The notes beneath the pieces are model-generated. The model saw only the letters and a list, made by a program, of their open reading frames with translations, was not told the origin of the DNA and did not search any database. The position numbers were made by a program, and so were the translations under genes. Below are positions 7,868-16,129 of a DNA stretch of 16,771 bases, one piece after another; the first letter of the stretch is position 1, and the number at the start of each line of letters is the position of its first letter. The DNA lies in the NCBI GenBank assembly GCA_016713525.1, contig JADJOZ010000015.1, positions 1-16,771 on the forward strand. Direction: 5' to 3'. The stretch comes from Bacteroidota bacterium (GTDB lineage Bacteria > Bacteroidota > Bacteroidia > AKYH767-A > OLB10).

Positions 7868-8599
7868 TCATATTTCTCCTGTTACTGCAAGTCCGATTAT
7901 GATGCCAAAGAAAATTGTCAATGCTATTGCAGACAATGTATTGCTTATTAATACAAGCCGTCTGTTTTCTGGTTTGTAGTTGGAAAACCAAAATGTAAAA
8001 ACGCAAAGCAAACTGTCCGAAGTTCTTAGTAACCAATGGTCCAAAATCAAAGTAAATAGGTGAAAAGTCTGTCCCGTTTTCTGAGTTGTAGATATTGCTG
8101 TTAATGAAAACTCTGCCGAAAAAAAGTCACGAATAGAATTACCATTATAGCAACAAGGTTCTTGATATAAAAAGAAAGGAATGGTTTGTCAATTAGAGTT
8201 ACAGGCTGTCCGGTTGTGTAATCAATTTCCTTAACCTTATATGTGTCCCTGCCGAAAGAAACCTTTTCTGATTCTTTAAGTATTTTTCCGCTTTTGTCAA
8301 AACGCTTCCAAATACCTATTTCGTCACTGTTGTGATATGTTCCTGTCCAATAGTTTCCTAAATTATCGGTGATTATCCAAAGTCCTTGTCGCAAACAGCG
8401 ATCGTCTGTTTGATTAACTATTTGTCCGTTTACTTTGTCAAAAAGTCCAGCAAGCACCGAGATACACGGTGTCGCCATTTTCACGAACTTCCATTGTTTC
8501 TTGATATGGTAAGGTGTCAATGTCTTTAATCATAAACTTCTGCCCAAACGAAAAGTCGTCCAGCAAAAGAATTGTCAATATGATTGTTGTCTGTCTCAA
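7868..8599 (-). CDS. MORN/YwqK-like protein with C-terminal membrane helices, frameshifted
   Basis: Reconstructed as about 243 residues from three frames with breaks near 8475, 8110 and 7995. The likely start is a TTG at 8599 (MRQTTIILTILLLDDFSFGQ), a signal peptide or anchor; a TAA lies just upstream in frame. Then come FMIKDIDTLPYQETMEVREN and VYLGACWTF, then DKVNGQIVNQTDDRCLRQGL. The segment LGNYWTGTYHNSDEIGIWKR-FDKSGKILKE has the Gly/Trp/Tyr pattern of MORN_2/YwqK repeats. A helix (FYIKNLVAIMVILFVTFF), an extracytoplasmic loop and two more helices end at IGLAVTGEI. YwqK-like proteins are often tied to toxin immunity, but nothing here proves that. Confidence 0.55.
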
Positions 8600-8624
8600 T
8601 GGTTATGTGGTCATTTGTGCTGAC

Positions 8625-8712
8625 CGCTAACAGTTTGTCAGTTGGCGACGGCTGCCAATTTAATACTTTTCTATAAACATCAGATGGCCCTCTTGCCAAC
8701 TGCCTGTTGGAA
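8625..8712 (-). other. attC-like inverted repeat
   Basis: On the minus strand the left arm reads CAACAG-G-CAGTTGGC and the right arm GCCAACTG-ACAAA-CTGTTAGCGG. CAGTTGGC/GCCAACTG pair perfectly over 8 bp and AACAG/CTGTT over 5 bp, separated by an unequal internal loop (G against ACAAA). This two-stem layout with an asymmetric spacer is what attC sites show between R and L boxes. The left arm overlaps the last codons of the upstream gene, and the next start is about 26 bases after the right box. Confidence 0.6.
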
Positions 8713-9045
8713 GTTGTGCTTTGTTGAGTGTTTGACCATTAACCTTTTGAAATAATAGATACTCCAGAGAATCAAAGCAAACAGTATGCATGGAGTTGTC
8801 AGATAAATGGCAAAAAGATATAGTATAAAGATTGTGGCGCCAAAAAAAATCAATTGGAAGGGCCTGGTTATTTGTCCAAAAATGATTAAGTAAATAACTG
8901 TTATTATCCCGATCGCTGAATAGTAAATTAGGTCATACCTGAATGACTTTAGCATAGGTTTGACTTTAGGATACGTCTTCACTACTAATAAAATGGTAGG
9001 AACCAAATACAAGATCGAAGTTAATATAAATCCTATTCCTTTCAT
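8680..9045 (-). CDS. Small four-helix membrane protein
   Basis: An intact frame of 121 residues from the ATG at 9045 (MKGIGFILTSILYLVPTILL). Hydrophobic segments lie near residues 3-22, 38-56, 62-80 and 82-100, followed by a basic tail (KRLMVKHSTKHN). The last few residues are encoded inside the attC-like repeat at 8625-8712, so the C-terminus may have been set by cassette joining. No family is recognised. The insertion sequence to its right runs in the opposite direction and ends 30 bases upstream of the start. Confidence 0.65.
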   Translation of the reverse strand: MKGIGFILTSILYLVPTILLVVKTYPKVKPMLKSFRYDLIYYSAIGIITVIYLIIFGQITRPFQLIFFGATIFILYLFAIYLTTPCILFALILWSIYYFKRLMVKHSTKHNFQQAVGKRAI

Positions 9046-9074
9046 TTCTTATAGCTTTTACGCAAACCGGATGT

Positions 9075-10854
9075 GCTTGTTGCGCAACTAAGGTACGAAT
9101 GTTAATTAATATTAGCAACTTTTTTAAAAGATGGGCATTTGGTAGTTTAACTTTGGTTTATGCAAGGCAAAAGAACTATTCCGAAAAATTATTTACCTCG
9201 TTTCAGCTATCTGAACGGGTGCCGGAAGATAATTTCTACCGGCTTATAAATACTGAACTGGATTTTGCGATTCCTTTACAAGGAAACTGCCCAATATTAT
9301 GGTACAGAAGGACAAGTCAGCATTGACCCCGTTGTGTTTTTAAGTTGATGCTAGTCGGATATCTGGAAAATATTAATAGTGACCGAAGAATTATTGCTTT
9401 TGCCTCCATGCGTTTAGATATCCTTCTTTTTCATTGGCTACGACATCGATGAACCGCTGCCATGGCACTCTACCCTGAGTCGCACTCGCCAACTTTATGG
9501 AGAATCCGTATTTTTAAAGTTGTTTCAAATGTGCTTTCTATCTCCATTAGTAAAGGAATGGTTAGAGGAAAGCGACAAGCCATTGATAGCGCATTTAGTA
9601 AAGCCAACGCCAGCCTGGATAGCCTTATTGAAAAACCGGTTCTTGATGAAGATGCAGAAGCAGCTGTCATGGATGATGCAAAAGACTTTGCCACGGAATT
9701 GAATCAATCAACCGATGCATTTATTAATGCTCCCAAACCGTTCCAATAGATAAAAGCAAAGATACCATCACAAGCAAAAATCATAAAGAAGTAACCTATC
9801 ACCATAGGTGGAAAAGTGAAGAGAACAAAGAACAACCCGGACATCAAGGGACAGACCGGGTCGACGAATTTGGTAATTTAATTCGACCCGTTACCTGAGT
9901 AATCACACACATTACTCGCCATCTGACCCGGATTCCAGAATAGCGGTTAAGCCCGGAAAAGCAAGGCAAATGAATTATTATGCACAAATTGCAGTTGATG
10001 ACTCGTTTCATGTGATTACCAGTGCCGTAGCCGATTATGCCGATAAGCGTGATAGCGAATGCCTTCCCTTTGTTTTGGAACATACCATACAAAATTTGGC
10101 ACAAGAGCAAATCAAGGTTGAACAAATCGTAGCCGATACAGCTTACTCAAGTGGAGAAGCACTTGAGTATTGTGAGCAAAATAACATTGAGCCATTTATT
10201 CCAAATTTTGGCCAATACAAAAGTGAACGTGAAGGCTTTATTTATAATAAGGAAAAGGATCAATACGAATGTCAAAGAGGGAATAAAGCCATTCTGCCCC
10301 TGAAGAGAACAGGGCCTAACAGCAGTGGATATATGATGAAAGTATACAGGAGTAGTGAAACAGTATGTAAAATTGTCCATTGCGAAAATCCTGCATCGGT
10401 GAAAAAACAAAGTTCAAGAAAATCGATAACAGCATTTTCAAACCTCATTATGATAAAGATGCATGCAAAGTTGCAAACAATGCATGCAAACGTATCCTGA
10501 AAAAGAAGCAGCACCGTTGAACCTGTACTTGGAACTATGATCAACTTCTTAAACCTTAAACGAACGAATGCAAGAGGAATTAAACAAGCAATGAAACATG
10601 TGTTAATGTCAGCACTTGTTTATAACCTAAAGAAATATGTTAATTTCGTAACCCGTAAAAGAATAAGTGTGCCCGTCGCAATCGATTTTCGGTGCAATTT
10701 CAACATAGTTGTCGCAGTTTTCAACATTTTTTTGCCACCACACTCCTTAGCGACAAATAGCATCATCAAAAATTAGTGCTTGTATAGCCGTATATGGTTA
10801 TTAATGACATCAATAAAAATATTGATGTGTTTTTTAGTGAGTTGTGCAACGCCA
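9075..10854 (+). mobile_element. IS1182-family insertion sequence, about 1.78 kb
   Basis: The only plus-strand gene content in the window. The ends carry related inverted repeats: GTTGCGCAACTAAGGTA at 9079-9095 and, read on the minus strand, GTTGCACAACTCACTAA at 10850-10834. The 7-bp sequence CGGATGT occurs at 9068-9074 and again at 10855-10861, four bases outside each repeat, which is consistent with a target duplication and sets the limits given here. It contains one transposase, read in several frames. The length fits the family. It sits between two minus-strand genes, in what was probably an inter-gene spacer. Confidence 0.75.
9160..10776 (+). pseudogene. IS1182-family DDE transposase, frameshifted
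   Basis: The start at the ATG 9160 gives MQGK, then in the adjacent frame KNYSEKLFTSFQLSERVPED and NFYRLINTELDF. The DUF772-like N-terminal domain continues with YYGTEGQVSIDPVVFFKLM, LVGYLENINSDRRIIAFA and LPWHSTLSRTRQLYGE. The three catalytic acids are all visible: Asp in RQAIDSAFSKANAS, Asp in QIVADTAYSSGEALEY, and Glu in TVEPVLGTMINFLNLKR. The C-terminus reads KHVLMSALVYNLKKYVNF. At least six one-base shifts break the frame, so it is inactive as written; many lie in short homopolymers and may be sequencing errors. An active protein would cut and join the ends of its own element. Confidence 0.88.
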
Positions 10855-10935
10855 CGGATGTTATGGGCAATGCATTTAATAATTTCTATTCATCCTTACT
10901 TTCCATTTCAGAATTTAAAAATTTTCTCAAGACTG

Positions 10936-12485
10936 TTAAGCGTATGGATTGATTTTACGAAAATAGTTTTTGGCTGTTTCCACATAATTGGTTTTAGTTA
11001 AACCAAAATACTCGATTGCAGATAAACAACTTTTGTTTGCATTACTAAAACTATGAGAAAGTAATCCTGATCGTAAATTCCAAAGTTGTCTCAAAAACAA
11101 TATCAATTCGGGAAGTTCGCTTCTTTTGGACATAATGAATTTATTGAGTTTTGAAATTCCTCTATCATTGGGTTCAAGTGTAATATGTTTTGAAATTTCC
11201 TCTTCATTTAATCTATCAATCATTATTTTGGTAATAGAAAGCATTTGTTCACAAAATGATTTGACATTATTACTTGATGTTAAATGTAAGGAAGTAAAAA
11301 TATGATAGTCCTCTTCAGACAATGGTCTAAATAACTTCCAGCCATATTGATGCTCCCATTTTTTGTTAATATGTTCATACTTATATTTAAAAAACAAATC
11401 GACAGTTTCTGGATGGTTTACCCATTCCCCTTCAATCATTGTTTTATAGTAAGAATGACTTATTCCCTTTCTAGGGCTAATATTATATTGTTTCCAATGT
11501 AGTTGTTCTTTATATGGCAACATACTTAATTCATCAGAAATACCGGAATGTATGATTCCACATTATTATCAATGTTAATATAAAAAATTTGGACTTTACA
11601 TGCCAACCGTCCTTCATATTTATTTGGTTCATTATAATATTTATCTAATACTTCTCGTTTGAAGTATGTGAGAGTGAAATCTTTCCTTTTTCTTTCTTAC
11701 AATTTTGCAGGATTTCATTACCTTCCTTGTCAAATCCTGTAATAAATGCTGCATATTCTTGATTTTCATAATCAAAGAGATACCCTTTATTCATAGTTTC
11801 ATCGGGATTTATTATTATTTTACCATGAATAAAACTTTGCGATCTCCATGGTTCTATGAAGTCCAAATGCCTAATTGAGTAATTATAAAAATAGTTTTCG
11901 CCAGAATGTTCTTTCTCTTGAATATTTATTTTCATCTCTTCAAGACTCTGTTTAGACAATCTCATAAAATCAAAGCATATTGAAAAGTATATTTTACGTA
12001 TGGAAATGTATTCCTTTAAATATTTTAACCGAATTTTAATTTTTGATGGTTCTACTTTAATAACTTCAATCATTTCGCCTAGTTCATCGATAAAGTAGTA
12101 GTTGCGATACTGCTTATTTTCTGCTCTCTCATACAATTTGAAATATAGTACGAACTCTTCTGTTATATCAATGTATGATTCATGCCCATCGCTGTAGTTG
12201 AAACTTTTTGCAAAAAGAAATGGTTCTATGCCTTCATCTGCATTTGTTTGATAACCTCCATCTCCCCAAATAGTCGGCTTGCCCTCACTTCCATATTGTA
12301 TTACCCAGTCGTTATCTTTCCTATAAGTAATAATTCTTTTAGAATCTACTAAACAACAATACACTAATGATTGGTCTTTCAATTCCGCTTTTTGCAGACT
12401 CATAAATTGTTAACCACCCTTCATCTGTAAATGAAGATTCGATTAGATTAAGTTTATCCTTTAAGAGAAATGATTCTATTGTCAT
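10936..12485 (-). CDS. Uncharacterised soluble protein of about 515 residues, three frameshifts
   Basis: Three frames join into one protein. The start at the ATG 12485 gives MTIESFLLKDKLNLIESSFT then DEGWLTIYESAKSGIERPII. After a shift near 12350 comes VDSKRIITYRKDNDWVIQYG, IEPFLFAKSFNYSDGHESYI, then EEFVLYFKLYERAENKQYRN and a long middle domain. A missing A near 11672 leads to FTLTYFKREVLDKYYNEPNK. A last shift near 11545 leads to DELSMLPYKEQLHWKQYNIS and the helical C-terminus ending YFRKINPYA. As I recall, a widespread family of unknown function pairs the FFKREVL-KYY and LPY-EQL-WK-N segments in one protein, which supports the join. No catalytic motif, signal peptide or membrane helix is seen. 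Confidence 0.65.
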
Positions 12486-12538
12486 GTTACAGTAGTTGAA
12501 ATATCATTTTACTTTTAAATTATTTATTGAAACATTGC

Positions 12539-12667
12539 GCCTAACGTTTTGCTGGCTACTGCTGTGGCGGATAGAAAGCAGCTACCTGTCTACCGATATG
12601 CTGTGAATTATTTGCACGATGCAACAATTCTTCCGTCACCCGCCATAGCTGTAGCCTGCTGTTAGCC
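12539..12667 (-). other. attC-like site, best example in the window
   Basis: On the minus strand the element starts GGCTAACAGCAGGCTAC and ends GTAGCCAGCAAAACGTTAGGC. The outer 7-mers GGCTAAC and GTTAGGC pair except for one position, and GTTAGGC is an exact match to the integron core GTTRRRY. Inside, GGCTAC/GTAGCC pair perfectly, followed by GCTATGGCGG against CCGCCACAGC with one G-T pair and opposed single A bases. The spacers between outer and inner stems are unequal (AGCA against AGCAAAAC). The length is 129 bases. It starts 27 bases after the stop at 12694, and the next start codon (12485) is 54 bases after its end. Confidence 0.7.
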
Positions 12668-12693
12668 GTTCGTTTTTTTTCGATTTATTAATT

Positions 12694-13062
12694 TCATTGC
12701 TGCATAATGTCATAAATTGAAAAATAGTAACTAATCAGGACAGAAAAAATTAAAAGTCCTTTTTTGATTTTTGGCGCATTATTATTGTAATCGATATTCA
12801 ACTTAAGCAATTTATTTAAAATAATTTCCATAAGCAACCCACTAAGAAAAATAATATTGATTAGAACTCCAATAGCAAAGACATATGGCATCAAAAAAAA
12901 GATCCAACCATTTTTGAATACTGTCACAATGATCGTTAAGTGGAAAACTACATAAATTAAGTAAAATAAATTTAAATATTTGAAGCCTTTAGTCCACCAT
13001 CTTACAATTTCATCGGTGGAAGAAACGTTGTGTCGAACGTAAATATTTTCAAGTTTAATCAT
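12694..13062 (-). CDS. Three-helix membrane protein of unknown function
   Basis: An intact 122-residue frame from the ATG at 13062 (MIKLENIYVRHNVSSTDEIV). The N-terminal 30 residues are soluble. Helices follow at about residues 31-50 (LNLFYLIYVVFHLTIIVTVF), 53-80 and 102-118 (KKGLLIFSVLISYYFSI), ending MQQ. No family is recognised. It is flanked on both sides by attC-like repeats (13231-13097 upstream, 12667-12539 downstream), the clearest single-gene cassette in the window. Confidence 0.7.
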   Translation of the reverse strand: MIKLENIYVRHNVSSTDEIVRWWTKGFKYLNLFYLIYVVFHLTIIVTVFKNGWIFFLMPYVFAIGVLINIIFLSGLLMEIILNKLLKLNIDYNNNAPKIKKGLLIFSVLISYYFSIYDIMQQ

Positions 13063-13096
13063 AACTTCAATTCAATCCAATGATGTTCACAATGTC

Positions 13097-13231
13097 CGCT
13101 AACGACGGACCGGCCATTGCCGCAGGCCGGGTTCGAAGACGAATGTACACATTTCCCCTTTACGTTCCAAACGGAGCCGAAATCACATTTCCTTCTAAAA
13201 TCACCAGGCTTGTGGCAATGGCCTGTTATGC
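13097..13231 (-). other. attC-like inverted repeat
   Basis: On the minus strand the left end is GCATAACAGGCCATTGCC and the right end GGCAATGGCCGGTCCGTCGTTAGCGG. GGCCATTGCC/GGCAATGGCC is a perfect 10-bp pair, with further pairing of AAGCCTGG against CCGGCCTG. The spacers between core boxes and inner stem are 1 and 8 bases, again unequal. The element is 135 bases long, begins 45 bases after the stop of the barrel gene (13276) and ends 34 bases before the ATG at 13062. A plus-strand open frame across it is a by-product of the palindromic sequence. Confidence 0.62.
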
Positions 13232-13275
13232 GCACATTCTATTCTCCGCACTAAGCTACAGTGTCAAATTAATTT

Positions 13276-13945
13276 TTAGTCATTTTTCTTTAGTAAATAA
13301 TATTTCAACCCAATACAAATCACGAAAGCACTATTATTTACTTTAAGTCCCGTATTATTTGATGAAGTGGAGTGTCAATTACTTTTGTAAAATCATATTG
13401 GTATTGCCTCAAGCAAAAAACCTAATTGTTTGGTTTTATATTCTAATCCTACACTGAAATTTGTACCCCAAATTGTCTTGTGAAAATCATTGTCAATTTT
13501 GCTCATAATCAAAATCGGATTTGTATGACAACTGATAGTCCATTCTTAAGCCTAACAAAGCATATGGAATGAAATGAGATACTTCTACATCTTGCTTTAA
13601 GCATTGGACTCAAGTAAAGTAGTTAAACTTTGAATCGTAAGTTTTGTAAGTTCCATTACCTTCTGGCATATCATTCGTTGTGTTAGCAACTTTTTGAGTG
13701 CTTCCCTTTGCACAATAACCGAAATCAGTTGTTAAAGTCAAATATTTTGATTTTAAAAACTCTAAAGATACTGCACGATAAAAACCATTTCTGGCATCTG
13801 CATCCAATGTCTTGTTTTCGGATTTTAAATTCCAAGTTTGATTTGCAATAGAAACTCCTCCTTTAATGCCGAGATTTTTAAGAACTTGTCCGTTCACAAG
13901 AGAAGTTGTCGCAAGTGTAAAAAATAAAACAAACGTTTTTTTCAT
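13276..13945 (-). pseudogene. PorT-like outer-membrane beta-barrel protein, multiply frameshifted
   Basis: About 223 residues when repaired. MKKTFVLFFTLATTSLVNGQ is a signal peptide, followed by LKNLGIKGGVSIANQTW, the usual first strand of Bacteroidota barrels (GxKGGxNxA). Strands continue to STQKVANTTNDMPEGNGTYK and KFNYFT. Then, with about four one-base losses (near 13613, 13585, 13498 and 13405), come LSPMLKA, SHFIPYALLGLRMDYQLSYK, DNDFHKTIWGTNFSVGLEYK and YQYDFTKVIDTPLHQ. After one more loss near 13345 comes the end, NNSAFVICIGLKYYLLKKND, the typical closing strand. It is probably an 8-strand outer-membrane porin-like protein of the PorT / OMP_b-brl_2 group. Repeat copy 3 lies 36 bases upstream. 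Confidence 0.8.
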
Positions 13946-13980
13946 ATTTTGTTGTTTAAGTTTGGTGGTGTCCTAAGAGT

Positions 13981-14142
13981 TGCCCATAACTCTTCAATTC
14001 ACGCTGCAAACACAAACTACTAACCGTGTATGAAACGCCTATTTGCGCTAGTTTGTGTCTGGTTATTCTGAAGACATGATGTGCCGCCCTGCTCCAGCCA
14101 CCATAAAAATACATCATCAAAAATCAATTGCCTAATTTTGGT
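13981..14142. repeat. Dispersed intergenic repeat, copy 3
   Basis: This copy matches copy 1 over its whole length, including TTCAATTCAC, ATGAAACGCC, TAGTTTGTGTCTGGTTATTC and ATAAAAATACATCATC. The 10-bp inverted repeat is intact: ACACAAACTA at 14010-14019 and TAGTTTGTGT at 14049-14058. The loop between the arms is the same length as in copy 1, though its GCCAATTGGC palindrome has become GCCTATTTGC. It lies directly upstream of the barrel gene. Confidence 0.8.
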
Positions 14143-14518
14143 TGACAATGTTTTAACGGGAGTATTTATCAATAAGTGCTTTAACGAGGGACCGGTGGTT
14201 GATTTCAGGCGGAATTACACGAATTTTATGGAAGTTACGCCAAAGAAAATTTATTGCGAATCGGAACGTAAGAGGTTTATAAACAGGAGATTATGAATGA
14301 AACGGGTTTTGTTTTTATCCGGCCCTGAGCCGCAACCAGGGCGACATGCGGAGAAAAAGCAGCTTCCAAAAGGACGAATACCACTTAAAGACCCGCATTG
14401 ACCTGGCTATAATTCGGGAAGCAGTCAAAAGAAGGATTCATGTTGATTTGGATTGTCGAGTATCTCCAGAATAGATTTAATTAAACCAGTAAAATTACCT
14501 TTTTCATATGTTACTGTT
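14143..14518 (+). other. Gene-poor stretch with a possible degraded plus-strand coding remnant
   Basis: No intact gene. On the plus strand, 14162-14296 reads VVDFRRNYTNFMEVTPKKIY before a stop. A second frame from about 14308 reads YPALSRNQGDMRRKSSFQKD then EYHLKTRIDLAIIREAVKRR to about 14450. Both stretches have coding-like composition, and 14320-14440 is visibly richer in G and C than its surroundings. They may be remnants of one or two foreign genes; I cannot name a family. No repeat or RNA gene was seen. Confidence 0.3.
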
Positions 14519-16096
14519 TTAGCATTTTAAACTTACATTACTTTGTTTTAACTTTATTATGTAAATACCTTCACGCAAGTCAGAAAATCTATAGTTGGTT
14601 CAAAATCGTAATTTATTCGCGAAGATATTAAAAGTCTTCCTGTCAAATCATAAATCGAATAATCGATTGGAAAAAAACTCTAGTTCTGTAATGAATTTAA
14701 AAGTGGAATGTACAGGATTGGGGAAAATTTGAATTTTATTATTATTATGAATTTCAGGAACACTCGTAGCAAACACACAGAAAATACTATCGCTAAGTAA
14801 TGTGTTACTTATATTTATTACCAAGTTAGATAAATTGAATGATTGAGCTGAATGAGCAAGAGTATCGTTTTATTAATGTTACAGAATAATTATTACTAAT
14901 ATAATTCGATACAGTTTGTGTGCAACTAAAAATGGTAGTATCTGTTTTTAAGAAATGAATTTTGCCAGTGGGTTGTGTATATCCAATAACAGCTATTTCC
15001 GATTCCCTAAATAGTTGTAATTGCAGCAAGTGTCCTGTAGAATAAGTGGAAAGAAAATAACTTTGTGCATTCGCACCCATTTCATCAACCTTACAAAGGC
15101 GATGAAATCCACTTGAAAAAATAATTGTATTGGTATTTGCTATGGATAGCATTATATCATCATCTCCAGTTGGTATTTCCAAATTTTTACTCCAAATTAG
15201 ATTACCAAGAGTATCCAATTTAAATAGTAATCCATCTGAGTCGATTGAGTTTGATAATATTCCCCCTATTACATATGAGGACTCAACTTATTTATGGTAT
15301 TAAGACTTTCCACCTAAAACATCAATTTGCTTTTTCCAAATAGGAACTCCCGAACTGTCCGTAGTGAATATCATTAACTTGATATCAGTTCCAGAGGATG
15401 TTAGAATTTCATCGTTACCAATAGCAATAAACCCACCATCTAAATAATTTTCAAAATCAGAAAACAACAACCTGGTTACCATATGATTAGCCCAGATAAC
15501 ACTTCCATTCATATCTAGCTTAATTAAAAGACCTGTTATCGTTGTATCTGTATTTTAAAGTAAAATTTGAATTCAGGTTTGTGTATCCTCCACAAATAAT
15601 TGCCCCATCGATAAATTTAATTTGTGAAAGATTAAATTCCTAAAAATGGGTTGAATCGAAAATGAAAGTGGACCAAAATTATGGAATCGTTACTATACCA
15701 GAATTAAAGAACTGGAAAAATAGTTATAAGTCATTTCAATTTGTTTTGAAACATGAGCTAAAACAAGACAGCTGCTATCATTTATTGTAATTTTTTTGAT
15801 CCCGATAATGTAGTAAGCGAATCTGAGTAAAAATGATTTAGTGGTGTTGATATTTCCAACAGAATCAATTTCAGTAATTGCTATGTTGTTATTCGCTTGG
15901 AAAAAATAATCTGTAGAAAGTAATAGATAAGTACTATCCTTGGCAATAAAGGAATTCCCATGGCTGAACTGTGATACAAGGTTATTGTAATTTTTTTTGA
16001 AATATAGATTGCCCATCCAGGCAAGTAAAACAGCATTATTAATTGAACTAAATATTCATTCGATGTATTACTTGGAGGTTTGAACTCCCATTTCAT
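14519..16096 (-). pseudogene. T9SS-sorted repeat protein without visible signal peptide, frameshifted
   Basis: The open frame begins MKWEFKPPSNTSNEYLVQ at 16096. The body repeats a pattern common in Bacteroidota delta-60/propeller-like cargo: NNIAITEIDSVGNINTTKSF, then DGGFIAIGNDEILTSSGTDI with SGVPIWKKQIDVLGG, then DTLGNLIWSKNLEIPTGDDD, HRLCKVDEMGANAQSY and TQPTGKIHFLKTDT. The C-terminus reads IQIFPNPVHSTFKFITELEF, SIYDLTGRLLISSRI and LREGIYIIKLKQSNV, a type A T9SS sorting domain, with the TAA at 14521-14519. At least six one-base shifts are needed. The absence of a signal peptide is odd for T9SS cargo, so the 5' end may be lost or hidden by a frameshift. It starts 34 bases after a related gene. 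Confidence 0.7.
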
Positions 16097-16129
16097 TGTT
16101 TAATCACTAATTTTAATAGATTATTCTCC

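Noticed and set aside
7773..8036. Minus-strand open frame MVTKNFGQFALRFYILVFQL...
   Set aside because: Only its first part belongs to the MORN/YwqK-like protein; beyond about 7995 the correct frame is the neighbouring one, which ends IGLAVTGEI at 7868.
10794..10952. Plus-strand small open frame MVINDINKNIDVFFSELCNA..., 52 codons, with coding-like composition
   Set aside because: It crosses the right inverted repeat and the flanking CGGATGT of the insertion sequence and overlaps the stop of the minus-strand gene at 10936, so it is probably accidental.
12539..12667. Rho-independent terminator
   Set aside because: The arms are about 65 bases apart, the internal loops are asymmetric, and no T-run follows on the minus strand, so an attC-like role fits better.
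13080..13346. Plus-strand open frame of 88 codons
   Set aside because: It lies across the palindromic attC-like spacer and the 3' end of the barrel gene on the other strand; there is no family match and no sensible protein character.
259..14142. CRISPR array
   Set aside because: The only repeats found are three copies thousands of bases apart, with no regular spacers and no cas genes.
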